From: Mycobacterium sp. shizuoka-1
GTDB taxonomy: Bacteria; Actinomycetota; Actinomycetes; Mycobacteriales; Mycobacteriaceae
DNA length: 34,810 nucleotides
NCBI RefSeq assembly: GCF_002723835.1
Contig: NZ_BEWG01000076.1
Coordinates: forward strand, 1 to 34,810
Direction of reading: 5' to 3'
This document shows positions 7,196 to 15,908 of this stretch, one piece after another. The number at the start of each line of letters is the position of its first letter. The first letter of the stretch is position 1. Both the position numbers and the translations under genes were made by a program. Below the pieces are notes generated by a model that was given only the letters and a program-made list of their open reading frames with translations, did not search any database and was not told the origin of the DNA.

Positions 7196-8296
7196 ATGAC
7201 CACCAAAGACAAGTACACCGAGGTGCCCGACCCATACTCGTGGGAGGTGCCCAGCGTCGGCGACGCCCGCTTCACCTGGGAGTACGACGAGGGCCGCGCC
7301 CGGTTGTTGTCGCTGTATCAAAAGGGCAAGGACAAGCAGTGGGACGCGCAGTCCCGCATCGACTGGAGCCTCGATGTCGATCCGATGAATCCGGTGGGGG
7401 TGCCCGACGAGTTCCATCCACTGTTCGGCAGCCCGGTCTGGGAGGCCGCCGACGAACGCCGCCGCGCCGAGTTCCGGCAGCACAACGCGGCCTGGAGCTT
7501 CTCGCAGTTCCTACACGGCGAGCAGGGTGCGATGGTGTGTGCGGCCAAGATCGTCGAGGTCGTGCCCGATATGGATGCGAAGTTCTACGCCGCGACGCAA
7601 ACCATGGACGAAGCCCGGCACGTGGAGGCATTCTCGCGGTTCCTGCAGGAAAAGATCGGCGTGGTCTACCCGATCAATCCGCACCTGACGTCACTGCTCG
7701 ACGACACCCTGCGGGATTCCCGCTGGGACATGCCCTATCTCGGCATGCAGGTCCTCATCGAGGGGCTGGCCCTGGCCGCCTTCGGGGTACAGCGCGACCT
7801 GGCGCCTGAGGGTTCACTGGCCAAGCAGTTGCTGGCCTACGTCATGCAGGACGAGGCTCGACACGTCGCCTTCGGGCGAATCTCGTTGAAGGACTACTAC
7901 TCTGCGCTCACCGACGCCGAACGCGACGAGCGCGAAGAGTTCGTGGTGGCCGCCTGTTACCTGATGCGTGACCGGTTCCGCGGCGAGGAAGTCTTCGAGA
8001 CGCTCGGATTGAACGTCAAGGAATGCGCCGAGTGGGTGGACCACTCGCCGTTGATGGTGCAGTTCCGATCACACCTGTTCAGCCGGATCGTGCCGATCGT
8101 CAAGGACATCGGCCTGTGGGGCGAAAAGGTGCAGAAAGCCTTCCGGGACATGGGTGTTCACGACATGGCCAACTTCGACATCGAGACGCTGATGAAAGCC
8201 GACGAGGACCAAGCCGAGCAGTTGGACAAGTCGCACGCGGAGATGGCCGCCCGGGCCGCCGAGGTCGACGAGGTGATCGCGGCCGGCGCGAGCTGA
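7196..8296 (+). CDS. Ferritin-like di-iron carboxylate protein
   Basis: This 366-residue protein carries a full set of ferritin-like di-iron ligands: Glu109 (HGEQGAM), Glu139 and His142 (DEARH), Glu189 (LIEGLAL), and Glu220 and His223 (second DEARH). The pattern E, ExxH, E, ExxH is that of ribonucleotide reductase R2-like and related oxygen-activating oxidases. The sequence does not look like R2, R2lox, AurF or an acyl-ACP desaturase as I know them. It is probably a soluble oxidase, N-oxygenase or hydroxylase of unknown substrate. GGGGAGAAAGG (7178-7188) precedes ATG 7196 at good spacing. It is transcribed alone and converges with the GH16 gene 13 bases downstream. An oxidative role is likely; the reaction is open. 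Confidence 0.75.
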   Translation: MTTKDKYTEVPDPYSWEVPSVGDARFTWEYDEGRARLLSLYQKGKDKQWDAQSRIDWSLDVDPMNPVGVPDEFHPLFGSPVWEAADERRRAEFRQHNAAWSFSQFLHGEQGAMVCAAKIVEVVPDMDAKFYAATQTMDEARHVEAFSRFLQEKIGVVYPINPHLTSLLDDTLRDSRWDMPYLGMQVLIEGLALAAFGVQRDLAPEGSLAKQLLAYVMQDEARHVAFGRISLKDYYSALTDAERDEREEFVVAACYLMRDRFRGEEVFETLGLNVKECAEWVDHSPLMVQFRSHLFSRIVPIVKDIGLWGEKVQKAFRDMGVHDMANFDIETLMKADEDQAEQLDKSHAEMAARAAEVDEVIAAGAS

Positions 8297-8309
8297 GCGG
8301 GGTCGGCTT

Positions 8310-9143
8310 CTACCAGACCCGCACGTAGTCGACGAGCATCTCCGCCGGATAGGTGCCCGGCCGCGGATCTCCGCCGCCCGAGCCGCTGATGGCCAGGTTC
8401 AGCACCGGGAACATCCGGTAGTCGGGGAAGTTGAACGGCCAGGCGTCGAGGGAATAGGCGGGCACGCTGAAGTACGGCTCGGCACCGTCGACATAGTCCT
8501 GCCAGAAGTACATCCCGGAGTCGTTCCATGTGACGCGCCACGTGTGCCAGTTGCCGTCCACCGCAACCGGCTGAGTCGCGAACGATGTGCCATCCAGCAG
8601 TGCGTGAACGGTTGTGCCCGAGGGCCATTCACCGTTGCCATACCACTCGATCAGGTCGACCTCGCCGCCCACCTCGGGATGGTCGTTCATCAGCCACCAC
8701 GCAGGCCAGGCGCCCGCAGTCAGGCAGTTGAACTTGATCCGGGCCTCCCAGGTGGTTCCGATTCCGCCCCACCAGTTTCCGATGACCTTGCCGCTGACGT
8801 ATTTGTTGTTGTCGCGCGTCGCGCGGATGACGAGATTCGACTTTCCGTCGAGGAACACGTGCTGGCGATCGTCGCGATACTGCCCCATGTTCTCGGGTCG
8901 ATCCCAGAACACCGGGTTCTTGATGGTTTCGCGCCGCTGGGCCATGTGCCACTTTGCGCCATCGGGGGCCGAGCCGGCCGGACCGTCGAACTCGTCGTGG
9001 AACAGGTAGGTCGGGGCCGCGGCATTGGGCGCCGGTGCTTGCGGGCGAGCGGGCGTGGCTCCCGCCACGGGCATGGGTAGCGCAGCGGCGACTGCCCCGA
9101 ACCCCGCCATGAGCATCAGGCTTCGACGATCAATATCAGGCAC
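8310..9143 (-). CDS. Secreted family 16 glycoside hydrolase (Rv0315-like)
   Basis: This 277-residue protein begins MPDIDRRSLMLMAGFGAVAA, a twin-arginine-type signal (DRRSLM) followed by a hydrophobic stretch and a VAGATPARP cleavage region. A Pro/Ala linker leads to the GH16 jelly-roll starting LFHDEFDG. The catalytic signature GGEVDLIEWYG puts the nucleophile at Glu161, the assisting Asp at 163 and the acid/base at Glu166. Flanking Trp-rich segments (WPAWWLMND, GMYFWQDY) would form the sugar cleft. It should hydrolyse or remodel a beta-1,3- or mixed-linkage glucan outside the cell. It closely recalls the M. tuberculosis Rv0315 glucanase-like protein. I chose GTG 9143 because it gives the conserved signal start; the frame is open further to 9239. 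Confidence 0.85.
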   Translation of the reverse strand: MPDIDRRSLMLMAGFGAVAAALPMPVAGATPARPQAPAPNAAAPTYLFHDEFDGPAGSAPDGAKWHMAQRRETIKNPVFWDRPENMGQYRDDRQHVFLDGKSNLVIRATRDNNKYVSGKVIGNWWGGIGTTWEARIKFNCLTAGAWPAWWLMNDHPEVGGEVDLIEWYGNGEWPSGTTVHALLDGTSFATQPVAVDGNWHTWRVTWNDSGMYFWQDYVDGAEPYFSVPAYSLDAWPFNFPDYRMFPVLNLAISGSGGGDPRPGTYPAEMLVDYVRVW

Positions 9144-9586
9144 CGCTAAACCATAGAGCCGAAACCGCACGACCGATGTATCTGGGGCCGCTACGGCGAC
9201 ACCTTTGCCGTTAACCTTGCCGAAAGCCCCCGCCCGCATGCCCGCTGATCTGCATAAACACCCCCTCGCGACGCCCTCGGGCAGCCAGCAAAGAACTGTG
9301 CTGTGTCGCGGCTAAAGCGACCCGCCACGCCAGTGGACACCGCCTCGATCGCGATTCCCGCATCGACGGGCGACAACCACCGCCACCCACCCACCGCCAC
9401 CCGTGCAAACACGCGGTGACCTCGGGCTGAGGCCGTCGCCGGGCTGACATCGCCGCTGCAGACAAGCAGCAGGCCACCCGGGCGTCGGCCAACGGCAAGC
9501 ATCCGGAATCGCGCCATTCATCCTTTGGGGTGGTTCTGACCTGCCCGGTCGTTTACGATGCCCTTGAACTAGCGAAGGGGCAGCAA
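9144..9586. other. 443-base divergent intergenic region, no gene seen
   Basis: Short frames here have no ribosome site or family resemblance. It must hold the promoters of the GH16 gene (minus) and the duplicated-domain protein (plus). A small hairpin-forming repeat GTCGC...GCGAC sits at 9305-9321 around GGCTAAA. Its function is unknown, and no riboswitch could be recognised. Confidence 0.5.
9554..9559 (+). promoter_or_regulatory. Candidate -10 element TACGAT for the duplicated-domain gene
   Basis: TACGAT fits the mycobacterial TANNNT -10 pattern and lies 27 bases before ATG 9587, leaving room for a short leader that contains the GAAGGGG ribosome site (9574-9580). No good -35 is visible, which is common in mycobacteria. 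Confidence 0.35.
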
Positions 9587-11056
9587 ATGGGGTCGAATAA
9601 GTACGTCGGATATGTCGGCGGGGTCGCTGTTGCAGTCGGCGTAGGTGCGGCCATCGCCGCAGCAAGCCAGGGTGTGGCAAGCGCCGATACCGGCAAGTCC
9701 GGTTCGTCGAGCGCGTCCGATTCGTCGGACAAGACCGACGCCGGCCCCAAGAAGTCCGCCACCGGCACCTCCAAGCGGGCCAAGCCGGTCTCCAAGCTCA
9801 ACGACAAGCCAAGCGGCGCCGCATCGTCCGACACCACTTCGGTCTCCTCGGTCCCGACGGCAACCAAGACCACCACCAGCGCCAAGGCCACCGCCGCCGA
9901 GTTCGAGGCCGCCCAGGTCCAGAAACTGCAAGGCCTGTTCACCGGGCATGCGGCGCCACGGCCGGCCGTGGCCAGCCCGTCGACGACCACTGAAGCCGCC
10001 GCAGCGACGACGACCGAAGCCACCGCAGCGGCGACCGCTGCGGCCACCGTCAATCCAGCGACGGCGTTCTGGAACCCGTTCCGGTGGATGCCGCCGGAGC
10101 CTGCACCGCAGGATATGCCCGGCCCGATCTGGACTCTCGAACAGTCCTTCATGGCGGTGTTCCCGAACTCCGTAAAGGCTGTCGCCCGTGAAGGATTCGA
10201 GTTGGGCTACCGCCTCACCCAGATGATTCCGTGGGTCAACGTCATCGTCCCGGCGACGAACATCGTCACCGATCTGCCCAACGCGCTCGCCGGCGACAAG
10301 GCAGCCGCCCAGCGCGTCATCAACAACCTGATCGTCACGATCCACCCGGTCGCAGTCCTGTACTACGGCTACAACGAGGTCGCCGACGTTCTCAACCTGG
10401 AAGCCCCGGCCCTGCAGCTGCAGACCTGGTTCATCTCCTCGCTGTGGAACCTGTTCGATCCGTTTGCGTTGCTGCACATCCGCGGCGAGGCCGGTCTGCC
10501 GTTGTCGACGACGACACCGCCGCCGGACCAGGTGACCCCTGAAACCACTGCCACGCTTGCCGCCGCAGTGACGCCGAAGGCAAGCGACGTCACCCTTCCG
10601 GACATCACCCTGCCCGAATCCTCCGACCCGTTCCGCGCCGACGACCCGAAGCCGTTCGGCATGCCCACCGCGGTGTACGAGGCCGGAAAGACTCTGGCTG
10701 CACTGTTTCCCGCAGAGTCGCAGCCGGTGGTTCGCGAGCTCTACGAGTTGAGCTGGCGGGTTTCGCAGATGGTCCCCAGCCTGGGTGCCGCGGTGCCGAT
10801 CGCCGAGCTGGTGCCCGCGCTCTACCAGGCCGCTCTGGGCAACCGGGACGCTGCGCAGACCGCCATCAACGATGTGCTGCTGGCCACGACCGTGCTGTCC
10901 GTCCTGTACTACGGCTACGACGAGCTTGCCGACGTGCTGAACGTCGAAGATCAGGCCCAGGCCCTGAAGGTGGCGGTCTACGCCGCGGTCTGGGACGAGG
11001 TCGACCCCGACGGTCGTCTGCACGTGCCCGGTCATTCGGGTCTGAAAACCGCGTGA
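9587..11056 (+). CDS. Secreted protein with Ser/Thr-rich linker and duplicated 120-residue domain
   Basis: This 489-residue protein of unknown function starts with a signal-like segment (residues 5-33, KYVGYVGGVAVAVGVGAAIA, cleavage near ASA). A Lys/Ser/Thr/Ala-rich low-complexity linker follows to about residue 155. Two copies of one domain come next. Copy 1 (about 178-297) contains RLTQMIP, LYYGYNEVADVLNLE and LLHIRG. Copy 2 (about 358-480) contains RVSQMVP, LYYGYDELADVLNVE and LHVPG. Each copy looks helical and is joined by a Thr/Pro-rich spacer. No catalytic motif or cysteine pair is seen. The layout suits a cell-wall or secreted structural or binding protein. ATG 9587 is chosen for its ribosome site and signal peptide. 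It stands alone, with divergent GH16 behind and the peptide importer ahead. Confidence 0.7.
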   Translation: MGSNKYVGYVGGVAVAVGVGAAIAAASQGVASADTGKSGSSSASDSSDKTDAGPKKSATGTSKRAKPVSKLNDKPSGAASSDTTSVSSVPTATKTTTSAKATAAEFEAAQVQKLQGLFTGHAAPRPAVASPSTTTEAAAATTTEATAAATAAATVNPATAFWNPFRWMPPEPAPQDMPGPIWTLEQSFMAVFPNSVKAVAREGFELGYRLTQMIPWVNVIVPATNIVTDLPNALAGDKAAAQRVINNLIVTIHPVAVLYYGYNEVADVLNLEAPALQLQTWFISSLWNLFDPFALLHIRGEAGLPLSTTTPPPDQVTPETTATLAAAVTPKASDVTLPDITLPESSDPFRADDPKPFGMPTAVYEAGKTLAALFPAESQPVVRELYELSWRVSQMVPSLGAAVPIAELVPALYQAALGNRDAAQTAINDVLLATTVLSVLYYGYDELADVLNVEDQAQALKVAVYAAVWDEVDPDGRLHVPGHSGLKTA

Positions 11057-11330
11057 TCCCGAATGCGCTTCCGGGCGGCTCCGCAAATCAATAGCGCTGC
11101 TTGACATCTAACAGCTAAACCCGGTCTTCACGCAGTGTCGTGCTGACCGGTCCCTGTCAGCCTCGCGACCGCACCGACCCAGCAACCGTTCGTGCGGTTG
11201 CGCCGGCGCACCGTGGCTTGAGGTCGGCATCGCTCCCGGATGCGGACTCGCCGTTCTGCCCCCAAGATCGAAGGGTTACGGCAGAGTGTCCTCACACCCT
11301 GTCCATGGCTCGTCGAATCGAGGGAACGGT
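11057..11330 (+). promoter_or_regulatory. Leader region of the peptide-importer operon
   Basis: The 274-base gap contains TTGACA at 11101-11106, a consensus-like -35, but no clear -10 at 17 bases. GAGGGA at 11320-11325 is the ribosome site of the binding-protein gene. Short frames in the gap have no support as genes. Confidence 0.35.
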
Positions 11331-12974
11331 ATGAAGCTGCGCCATGTCCGCAATGTCGTCGCCATCGGAAGTGTCGCGATGGTAGCCACTTTCGGAGTAG
11401 CCGCATGCGGCGGCAAAGGCGGCGGCAGCAGCCAGGGTGGAGACATCAACGTCTCCATGACGTCGTTCCCCGACTACATCGACCCACAACTGTCCTACAC
11501 GCTCGAGGGGTGGGAAGTCCTGTGGAACGTCTACACCCCACTGCTGACCTACAAGCACCAAAAAGGCGAGGCCGGCACCGACATCGTCCCGGCCCTCGCC
11601 AAGGACATGCCGCAGATCTCACCGGACGGCAAGACCTACAAGCTGACGCTGCGGCCCAACATGAAGTACTCCGATGGCACGCCGATCAAAGCCTCCGACT
11701 TCACCTATGCGATCAAGCGGCTCTTCAAGGCCAACTCCGGCGGCTCGGTGTTCTATGAAGGCATCGTCGGCGCAAAGGATTTCGCCGACGGGAAGTCGGA
11801 CACCATCAGCGGCATCACCACAGACGACAACACCGGTGACATCACGATCCAGCTGGAAAAGCCCAACGGCACGTTCAACGGTGTGCTGGCGCTGATGTTC
11901 GCAGCACCCGTGCCGCCCACCACGACCCTGGACAAGGACGTCACCAACAATCCACCGCCATCCAGCGGCCCGTTCGTGATCACCAAGGTCGATGCGCCCA
12001 ATACCCTGACGCTGGAACGCAATCCGCAGTTCAAGACGGTCAAGGACGCCGGCGCCGGCGAGGTCGCCGATGCCCAGGTCGACAAGATCACCGTCACCCA
12101 GAACAAGAACAACTCCTCCCAGGTCACCGGCGTCGAGCAGAACCAGATCGATTTCATGACCGATCCGCCGGACGCCGACCGTCTCCCCGAGGTAAAAGCC
12201 AAGTACGGCAACCGCTTCCGACTCGAGGAGTCGATCAACACCTACTACTTCTGGATGAACACCCAGAAGGCGCCGTTCAACGACATCAGGGTTCGCCAGG
12301 CCATCAACTACGCCATCGACCCGGAGGCTCTCAACCGGGTGTTCGGCGGCCGGCTGCATCCGACCCAACAGATCCTCCCGCCGGGAATGCCCGGCTACGA
12401 GGAGTACAAGCTGTACCAGGGACCCGATCTCGGCAAAGCCAAACAGTTGATCGCCGAAGCGAATCCGGCCGACAAGGACATCACGGTCTGGACCGATGAC
12501 GAGCCGGACCGTAAGCGGATCGGTGAGTACTATCACGATCTGCTCACCCAGTTGGGCTTCAACGCCCAGCTCAAGGTGATCGCCGGCGACGTCTACTTCA
12601 CCACGATCGGCAACACCTCGACACCGGATCTGGATACCGGCTTCGCCGACTGGTTCCAGGACTTCCCGCACCCCGACGATTTCTTCCGTCCACTGCTCAA
12701 CGGCGCGAGCATCCTGCCCACCAACAGCAATAACTTCTCGCAGGTCAACCTTCCCGAACTCGATGCAAAGCAAGATGAACTGCTCACCCAACAGCTGACC
12801 GACGACGTCAAGAAGCAGTACGCCGCTCTGGACAAGGCCTACATGGAACAGGCGGTGTGGGCTCCGTACGGCAACGAGGAATACACGACGTTCGTCTCCG
12901 AACGGATGGACTTCGACAAGTCCTACCATCACCTGCTGTTCAACCAGGACTACACCTCGTTCGCGCTCAAGTAA
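11331..12974 (+). CDS. Peptide ABC transporter, lipoprotein substrate-binding protein (SBP family 5)
   Basis: This 547-residue extracytoplasmic solute-binding lipoprotein is of the DppA/OppA type. The signal peptide ends in the lipobox VAAC, with Cys26 lipidated, and a Gly/Ser-rich tether follows. The mature part shows family 5 features: YIDPQLSYTLEGWEVLWNVYTPLLTY near the N-terminus, PALAKDMPQISPDGKTYKLTLRPNMKYSDGTP (split here only for description), and VRQAINYAIDPEALNRVFGG. The C-terminal region around DTGFADWFQDFPHPDDFF is the usual second hinge lobe. It would capture oligopeptides or dipeptides outside the membrane for the four downstream proteins. ATG 11331 follows GAGGGA; a GTG at 11286 is in frame but would spoil the signal peptide. 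Its TAA overlaps the permease ATG by one base. Confidence 0.9.
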   Translation: MKLRHVRNVVAIGSVAMVATFGVAACGGKGGGSSQGGDINVSMTSFPDYIDPQLSYTLEGWEVLWNVYTPLLTYKHQKGEAGTDIVPALAKDMPQISPDGKTYKLTLRPNMKYSDGTPIKASDFTYAIKRLFKANSGGSVFYEGIVGAKDFADGKSDTISGITTDDNTGDITIQLEKPNGTFNGVLALMFAAPVPPTTTLDKDVTNNPPPSSGPFVITKVDAPNTLTLERNPQFKTVKDAGAGEVADAQVDKITVTQNKNNSSQVTGVEQNQIDFMTDPPDADRLPEVKAKYGNRFRLEESINTYYFWMNTQKAPFNDIRVRQAINYAIDPEALNRVFGGRLHPTQQILPPGMPGYEEYKLYQGPDLGKAKQLIAEANPADKDITVWTDDEPDRKRIGEYYHDLLTQLGFNAQLKVIAGDVYFTTIGNTSTPDLDTGFADWFQDFPHPDDFFRPLLNGASILPTNSNNFSQVNLPELDAKQDELLTQQLTDDVKKQYAALDKAYMEQAVWAPYGNEEYTTFVSERMDFDKSYHHLLFNQDYTSFALK

Positions 12975-13957
12975 TGGCGACTCCCGCCGCTGTGCGTGGC
13001 CGTAGCCCGTGGTACCTCGCCTGGATCCGGCTGCGGCGCAACAAGGTTGCTCTTGGCTTCGGTGTGCTGTTCCTGCTGATCGTGGTGTTCTGCCTGGCGG
13101 CGCCGCTGTGGGCCGACCACGTGGCCCACACCGGGCCGAACCAGAACCACATCACCGACAAGATCCTGGTCGACGGGCAGCCGACCAACATCGTCTCGAC
13201 CGACGGCACACCGCTTGGGCCGGGTCTGCGCGGCCGCTACCTGCTCGGCGCCGACCAGAACGGTCGCGACGTGATGGTGCGTCTGATGTACGGCGGCCGC
13301 ACCTCGATCTACGTAGGTGTGGTGGCCGCGATCATCACCACCATCCTCGCCGTGATCGTCGGCATGCTGGCCGGCTACTACCGTGGCTGGATCGACTCGA
13401 CGCTGTCGCGCATCCTCGATGTGGTGTGGGCCTTCCCGGTGCTGCTGCTCGGTATCGCGCTGGGCACCACGCTGGCCCTCGGCGGCCTGAGCATCGGCGG
13501 TCTGCAGATCGCCGGGGACTCGCTGTGGATACCCATCCTCATCATCGGCTGCGTCTACGTGCCGTACATGGCCAGACCGATCCGCGGCGAGATCCTCGCG
13601 CTCCGTGAGAAGGAGTTCGTGGAAGCCGCTGTCGCCCAGGGCAAAGGCCCGGTGCGGATCATGATCTCCGAACTCCTGCCGAACATCGTGTCGACCATCA
13701 TCGTGTTCTTCACCCTCAACATCGCCAACAACATGCTGCTGGAGTCGGCGTTGTCGTTCCTCGGCGCCGGGGTGCGCCCACCGAACGCGTCGTGGGGCAC
13801 GATGATCGCCGACGGCTACCAGACCATCTACACCGCGCCGCATCTGACGATCGTGCCGGGCCTGATGATCGTGCTGACGGTGTTGTCACTCAACGTCTTC
13901 GGCGACGGGCTGCGCGACGCGCTGGATCCGCGAGCCAAGATCCGGTTGGAGCACTGA
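12974..13957 (+). CDS. Peptide ABC transporter permease, DppC/OppC type
   Basis: This 327-residue inner-membrane permease has an N-terminal helix (LGFGVLFLLIVVFCLAAPLW), a periplasmic loop with LGADQNGRDVMVRLMYGGRTS, then five further helices. LGADxxGRDxxxRxxYGxRxS is the conserved DppC/OppC sequence. The EAA loop that docks on the ATPase is EFVEAAVAQGKGPVRIMISE. The end FGDGLRDALDPRAKI is the family C-terminus. It pairs with the following DppB-type permease. The C-type permease comes before the B-type one, the reverse of the common A-B-C-D-F order. ATG 12974 shares a base with the upstream stop, and its own TGA overlaps the next ATG. Confidence 0.9.
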   Translation: MATPAAVRGRSPWYLAWIRLRRNKVALGFGVLFLLIVVFCLAAPLWADHVAHTGPNQNHITDKILVDGQPTNIVSTDGTPLGPGLRGRYLLGADQNGRDVMVRLMYGGRTSIYVGVVAAIITTILAVIVGMLAGYYRGWIDSTLSRILDVVWAFPVLLLGIALGTTLALGGLSIGGLQIAGDSLWIPILIIGCVYVPYMARPIRGEILALREKEFVEAAVAQGKGPVRIMISELLPNIVSTIIVFFTLNIANNMLLESALSFLGAGVRPPNASWGTMIADGYQTIYTAPHLTIVPGLMIVLTVLSLNVFGDGLRDALDPRAKIRLEH

Positions 13958-14919
13958 TGCTGCGGTTCGTCGCGCGCCGACTGATCGGCATGATCGCCGT
14001 ACTCTTCGCGATCTCGGTGATCGTGTTCCTGATCTTCAACGTGATCCCCAACTCCGACCCTGCCGCGCGCATCGCCGGCAAGAACGCCAACCCGGCACTG
14101 ATCGCCAGGGTCAGCGCGGACCTCGGCCTCGACCAGCCGCTGCCCGTCCAGTACCTGACGATGATGAAACAGATCTTCACCGGCGAGCTCACCTCGTATG
14201 CGAGCGATCAGAATGTGGCACAGCAGATCTGGAACGGGCTGCCGGCAACGCTGTCGCTGACGATCGGCGCGGCAGTGCTGTGGATGGCTCTGTCGGTGTG
14301 GTTCGGCTATCTCAGCGCGGTGCACGCGGGCAAGTTCACCGACCGCGCCCTGACGATCCTGGCGCTGGTCGGTATCTCCATGCCGGTGTTCTGGCTGGCC
14401 GCGATCCTGTTGTACTACCTCAGTTTCAAGGCACAGCTGTTCCCCACCGGAAGCTATGTACCGCTGACCGAGGACCCGCTGAACTGGCTGTATCACCTGA
14501 TCCTGCCGTGGATCACCCTCGCAGTGCTCTACGTAGGGTTCTACAGCCGGGTGCTGCGCTCGAACATGCTCGACGTGATGAACGAGGATTACGTGCGTAC
14601 CGCGCGAGCCAAGGGAATCAGCGAGCGACAGGTCCGCATCCGCCACGTGCTGCGCAATTCGATGATCCCGATTGTCACGCTGTTCGGCCTCGACTTCGGT
14701 GCCGTCGTCGGCGGCGGCGCGATCCTCACCGAAACGGCCTTCAACCTCAACGGTGTAGGTCTCTACGCCGGCCAGGCGATCGGGAAGCTGGACTTGCCAC
14801 CGCTGATGGCGGTGACGATGTTCGGCGCGTTCTTCATCGTGCTGTTCAACACGATCGTCGACATCCTCTACGCCCTGCTGGATCCACGGATCCGCCTCGG
14901 AGAGGCGGCCCCCACATGA
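13957..14919 (+). CDS. Peptide ABC transporter permease, DppB/OppB type
   Basis: This 320-residue membrane protein begins MLRFVARRLIGMIAVLFAIS, the characteristic DppB/OppB amphipathic start and first helix. A periplasmic segment with LGLDQPLPVQYL follows, then helices such as ILALVGISMPVFWLAAILLY. The EAA loop is DYVRTARAKGISERQVRIRH followed by VLRNSMIP, close to the family consensus. The C-terminus LDPRIRLGE is also typical. With the DppC-type protein it forms the translocation pore. Both ends overlap neighbouring genes by one to four bases, indicating coupled translation. Confidence 0.9.
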   Translation: MLRFVARRLIGMIAVLFAISVIVFLIFNVIPNSDPAARIAGKNANPALIARVSADLGLDQPLPVQYLTMMKQIFTGELTSYASDQNVAQQIWNGLPATLSLTIGAAVLWMALSVWFGYLSAVHAGKFTDRALTILALVGISMPVFWLAAILLYYLSFKAQLFPTGSYVPLTEDPLNWLYHLILPWITLAVLYVGFYSRVLRSNMLDVMNEDYVRTARAKGISERQVRIRHVLRNSMIPIVTLFGLDFGAVVGGGAILTETAFNLNGVGLYAGQAIGKLDLPPLMAVTMFGAFFIVLFNTIVDILYALLDPRIRLGEAAPT

Positions 14920-15908
14920 GCGAACCGATTCTGACCGTCGCCGACCTGCGGGTCAGCTTCGCCACCGAAGACGGGGTGGTGCAGGCAGTCGACGGAGTCT
15001 CCTTCGACGTCGGTCCCGGTGAGGTCGTGGCGATTGTCGGCGAGTCCGGCAGCGGGAAAAGCGTGACGGCCCAGACCCTGATCGGGCTCACCCGAGCGCC
15101 CAACACCAAGATCAGCGGCTCGGTGAACTTCGACGGTCGCGAGCTCGTCGGGTCGTCCGACGAGCAGTTACGCAGCGTGCGCGGCGAACACATCGCGATG
15201 GTCTTTCAGGACCCGATGACCTCGCTGAATCCCGTCTATCGTGTCGGCGACCAGATCGCCGAGATGATCCGCGCGCACCGCCCGGTGTCCAAGTCCGAAG
15301 CACTCGGTAGGGCAGTCGAATTGCTGCGTTCGGTAGGAATCCCGAATCCGGAGCGCCGAGTGCGTGATTACCCGCACGAGTTCTCCGGCGGCATGCGCCA
15401 GCGGGTGATGATCGCGATGGCGCTGGCGCTGGAGCCCGAGGTCCTGATCGCCGACGAGCCCACCACCGCACTGGATGTCACGATCCAGGCGCAGATCCTG
15501 CGACTGCTGGACACGTTGAACCGCGAGCGCAATCTGTCGGTGGTGTTGATCACCCACGACCTGGGTGTCGTTGCCGAGCTGGCTGATCGGGTGATGGTCA
15601 TGTATGCCGGGCAGATCGTGGAGGACGCATCGCTGGACGAGCTCTTCTACAACCCCCAGCATCCCTACACCTGGGGCCTGCTGGGTTCGATCGCCCGCCT
15701 CGACGAAGACCGCCCGGAGAGGTTGACGCAGATTGTCGGCTCGCCTCCGTCGCTGCTGAACCCGCCGACCGGATGCCGATTCGCCCCACGCTGTAAGTAC
15801 GCCTTCGAAACATGCACGCAGCCACCGACTCTGGAACCGCGCATGAGCGATCCGCTGCACCTCGACCGCTGCTGGCTGTCGCCACAGGAGAAGGCGGCGA
15901 ACCGATGA
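14916..15908 (+). CDS. Peptide ABC transporter ATPase, DppD/OppD type
   Basis: This 330-residue ATPase has Walker [10 protein letters not shown]-loop [11 protein letters not shown], signature FSGGMRQR, Walker B VLIADEP and switch ITHD. The [14 protein letters not shown] variant and [13 protein letters not shown] are typical of the D subunit. After HPYTWGLL the C-terminal extension carries four Cys in [17 protein letters not shown] and DRCW. This cysteine set is conserved in oligopeptide transporter ATPases and, in mycobacterial relatives, has been linked to an iron-sulfur cluster (from memory). ATG 14916 overlaps the permease stop by four bases, and its own stop overlaps the next ATPase. Confidence 0.9.
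   Translation: MSEPILTVADLRVSFATEDGVVQAVDGVSFDVGPGEVVAIVGESGSGKSVTAQTLIGLTRAPNTKISGSVNFDGRELVGSSDEQLRSVRGEHIAMVFQDPMTSLNPVYRVGDQIAEMIRAHRPVSKSEALGRAVELLRSVGIPNPERRVRDYPHEFSGGMRQRVMIAMALALEPEVLIADEPTTALDVTIQAQILRLLDTLNRERNLSVVLITHDLGVVAELADRVMVMYAGQIVEDASLDELFYNPQHPYTWGLLGSIARLDEDRPERLTQIVGSPPSLLNPPTGCRFAPRCKYAFETCTQPPTLEPRMSDPLHLDRCWLSPQEKAANR

Noticed and set aside
9191..9517. Minus-strand frames upstream of the GH16 gene, and a possible riboswitch
   Set aside because: No ribosome site or recognisable family. The sequence does not show the conserved elements of riboswitches I know, only one small hairpin.
9569..11107. 512-codon minus-strand frame opposite the duplicated-domain gene
   Set aside because: Composition is biased and it has no signal or motif. 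The plus-strand gene has a ribosome site, signal peptide and internal repeats.
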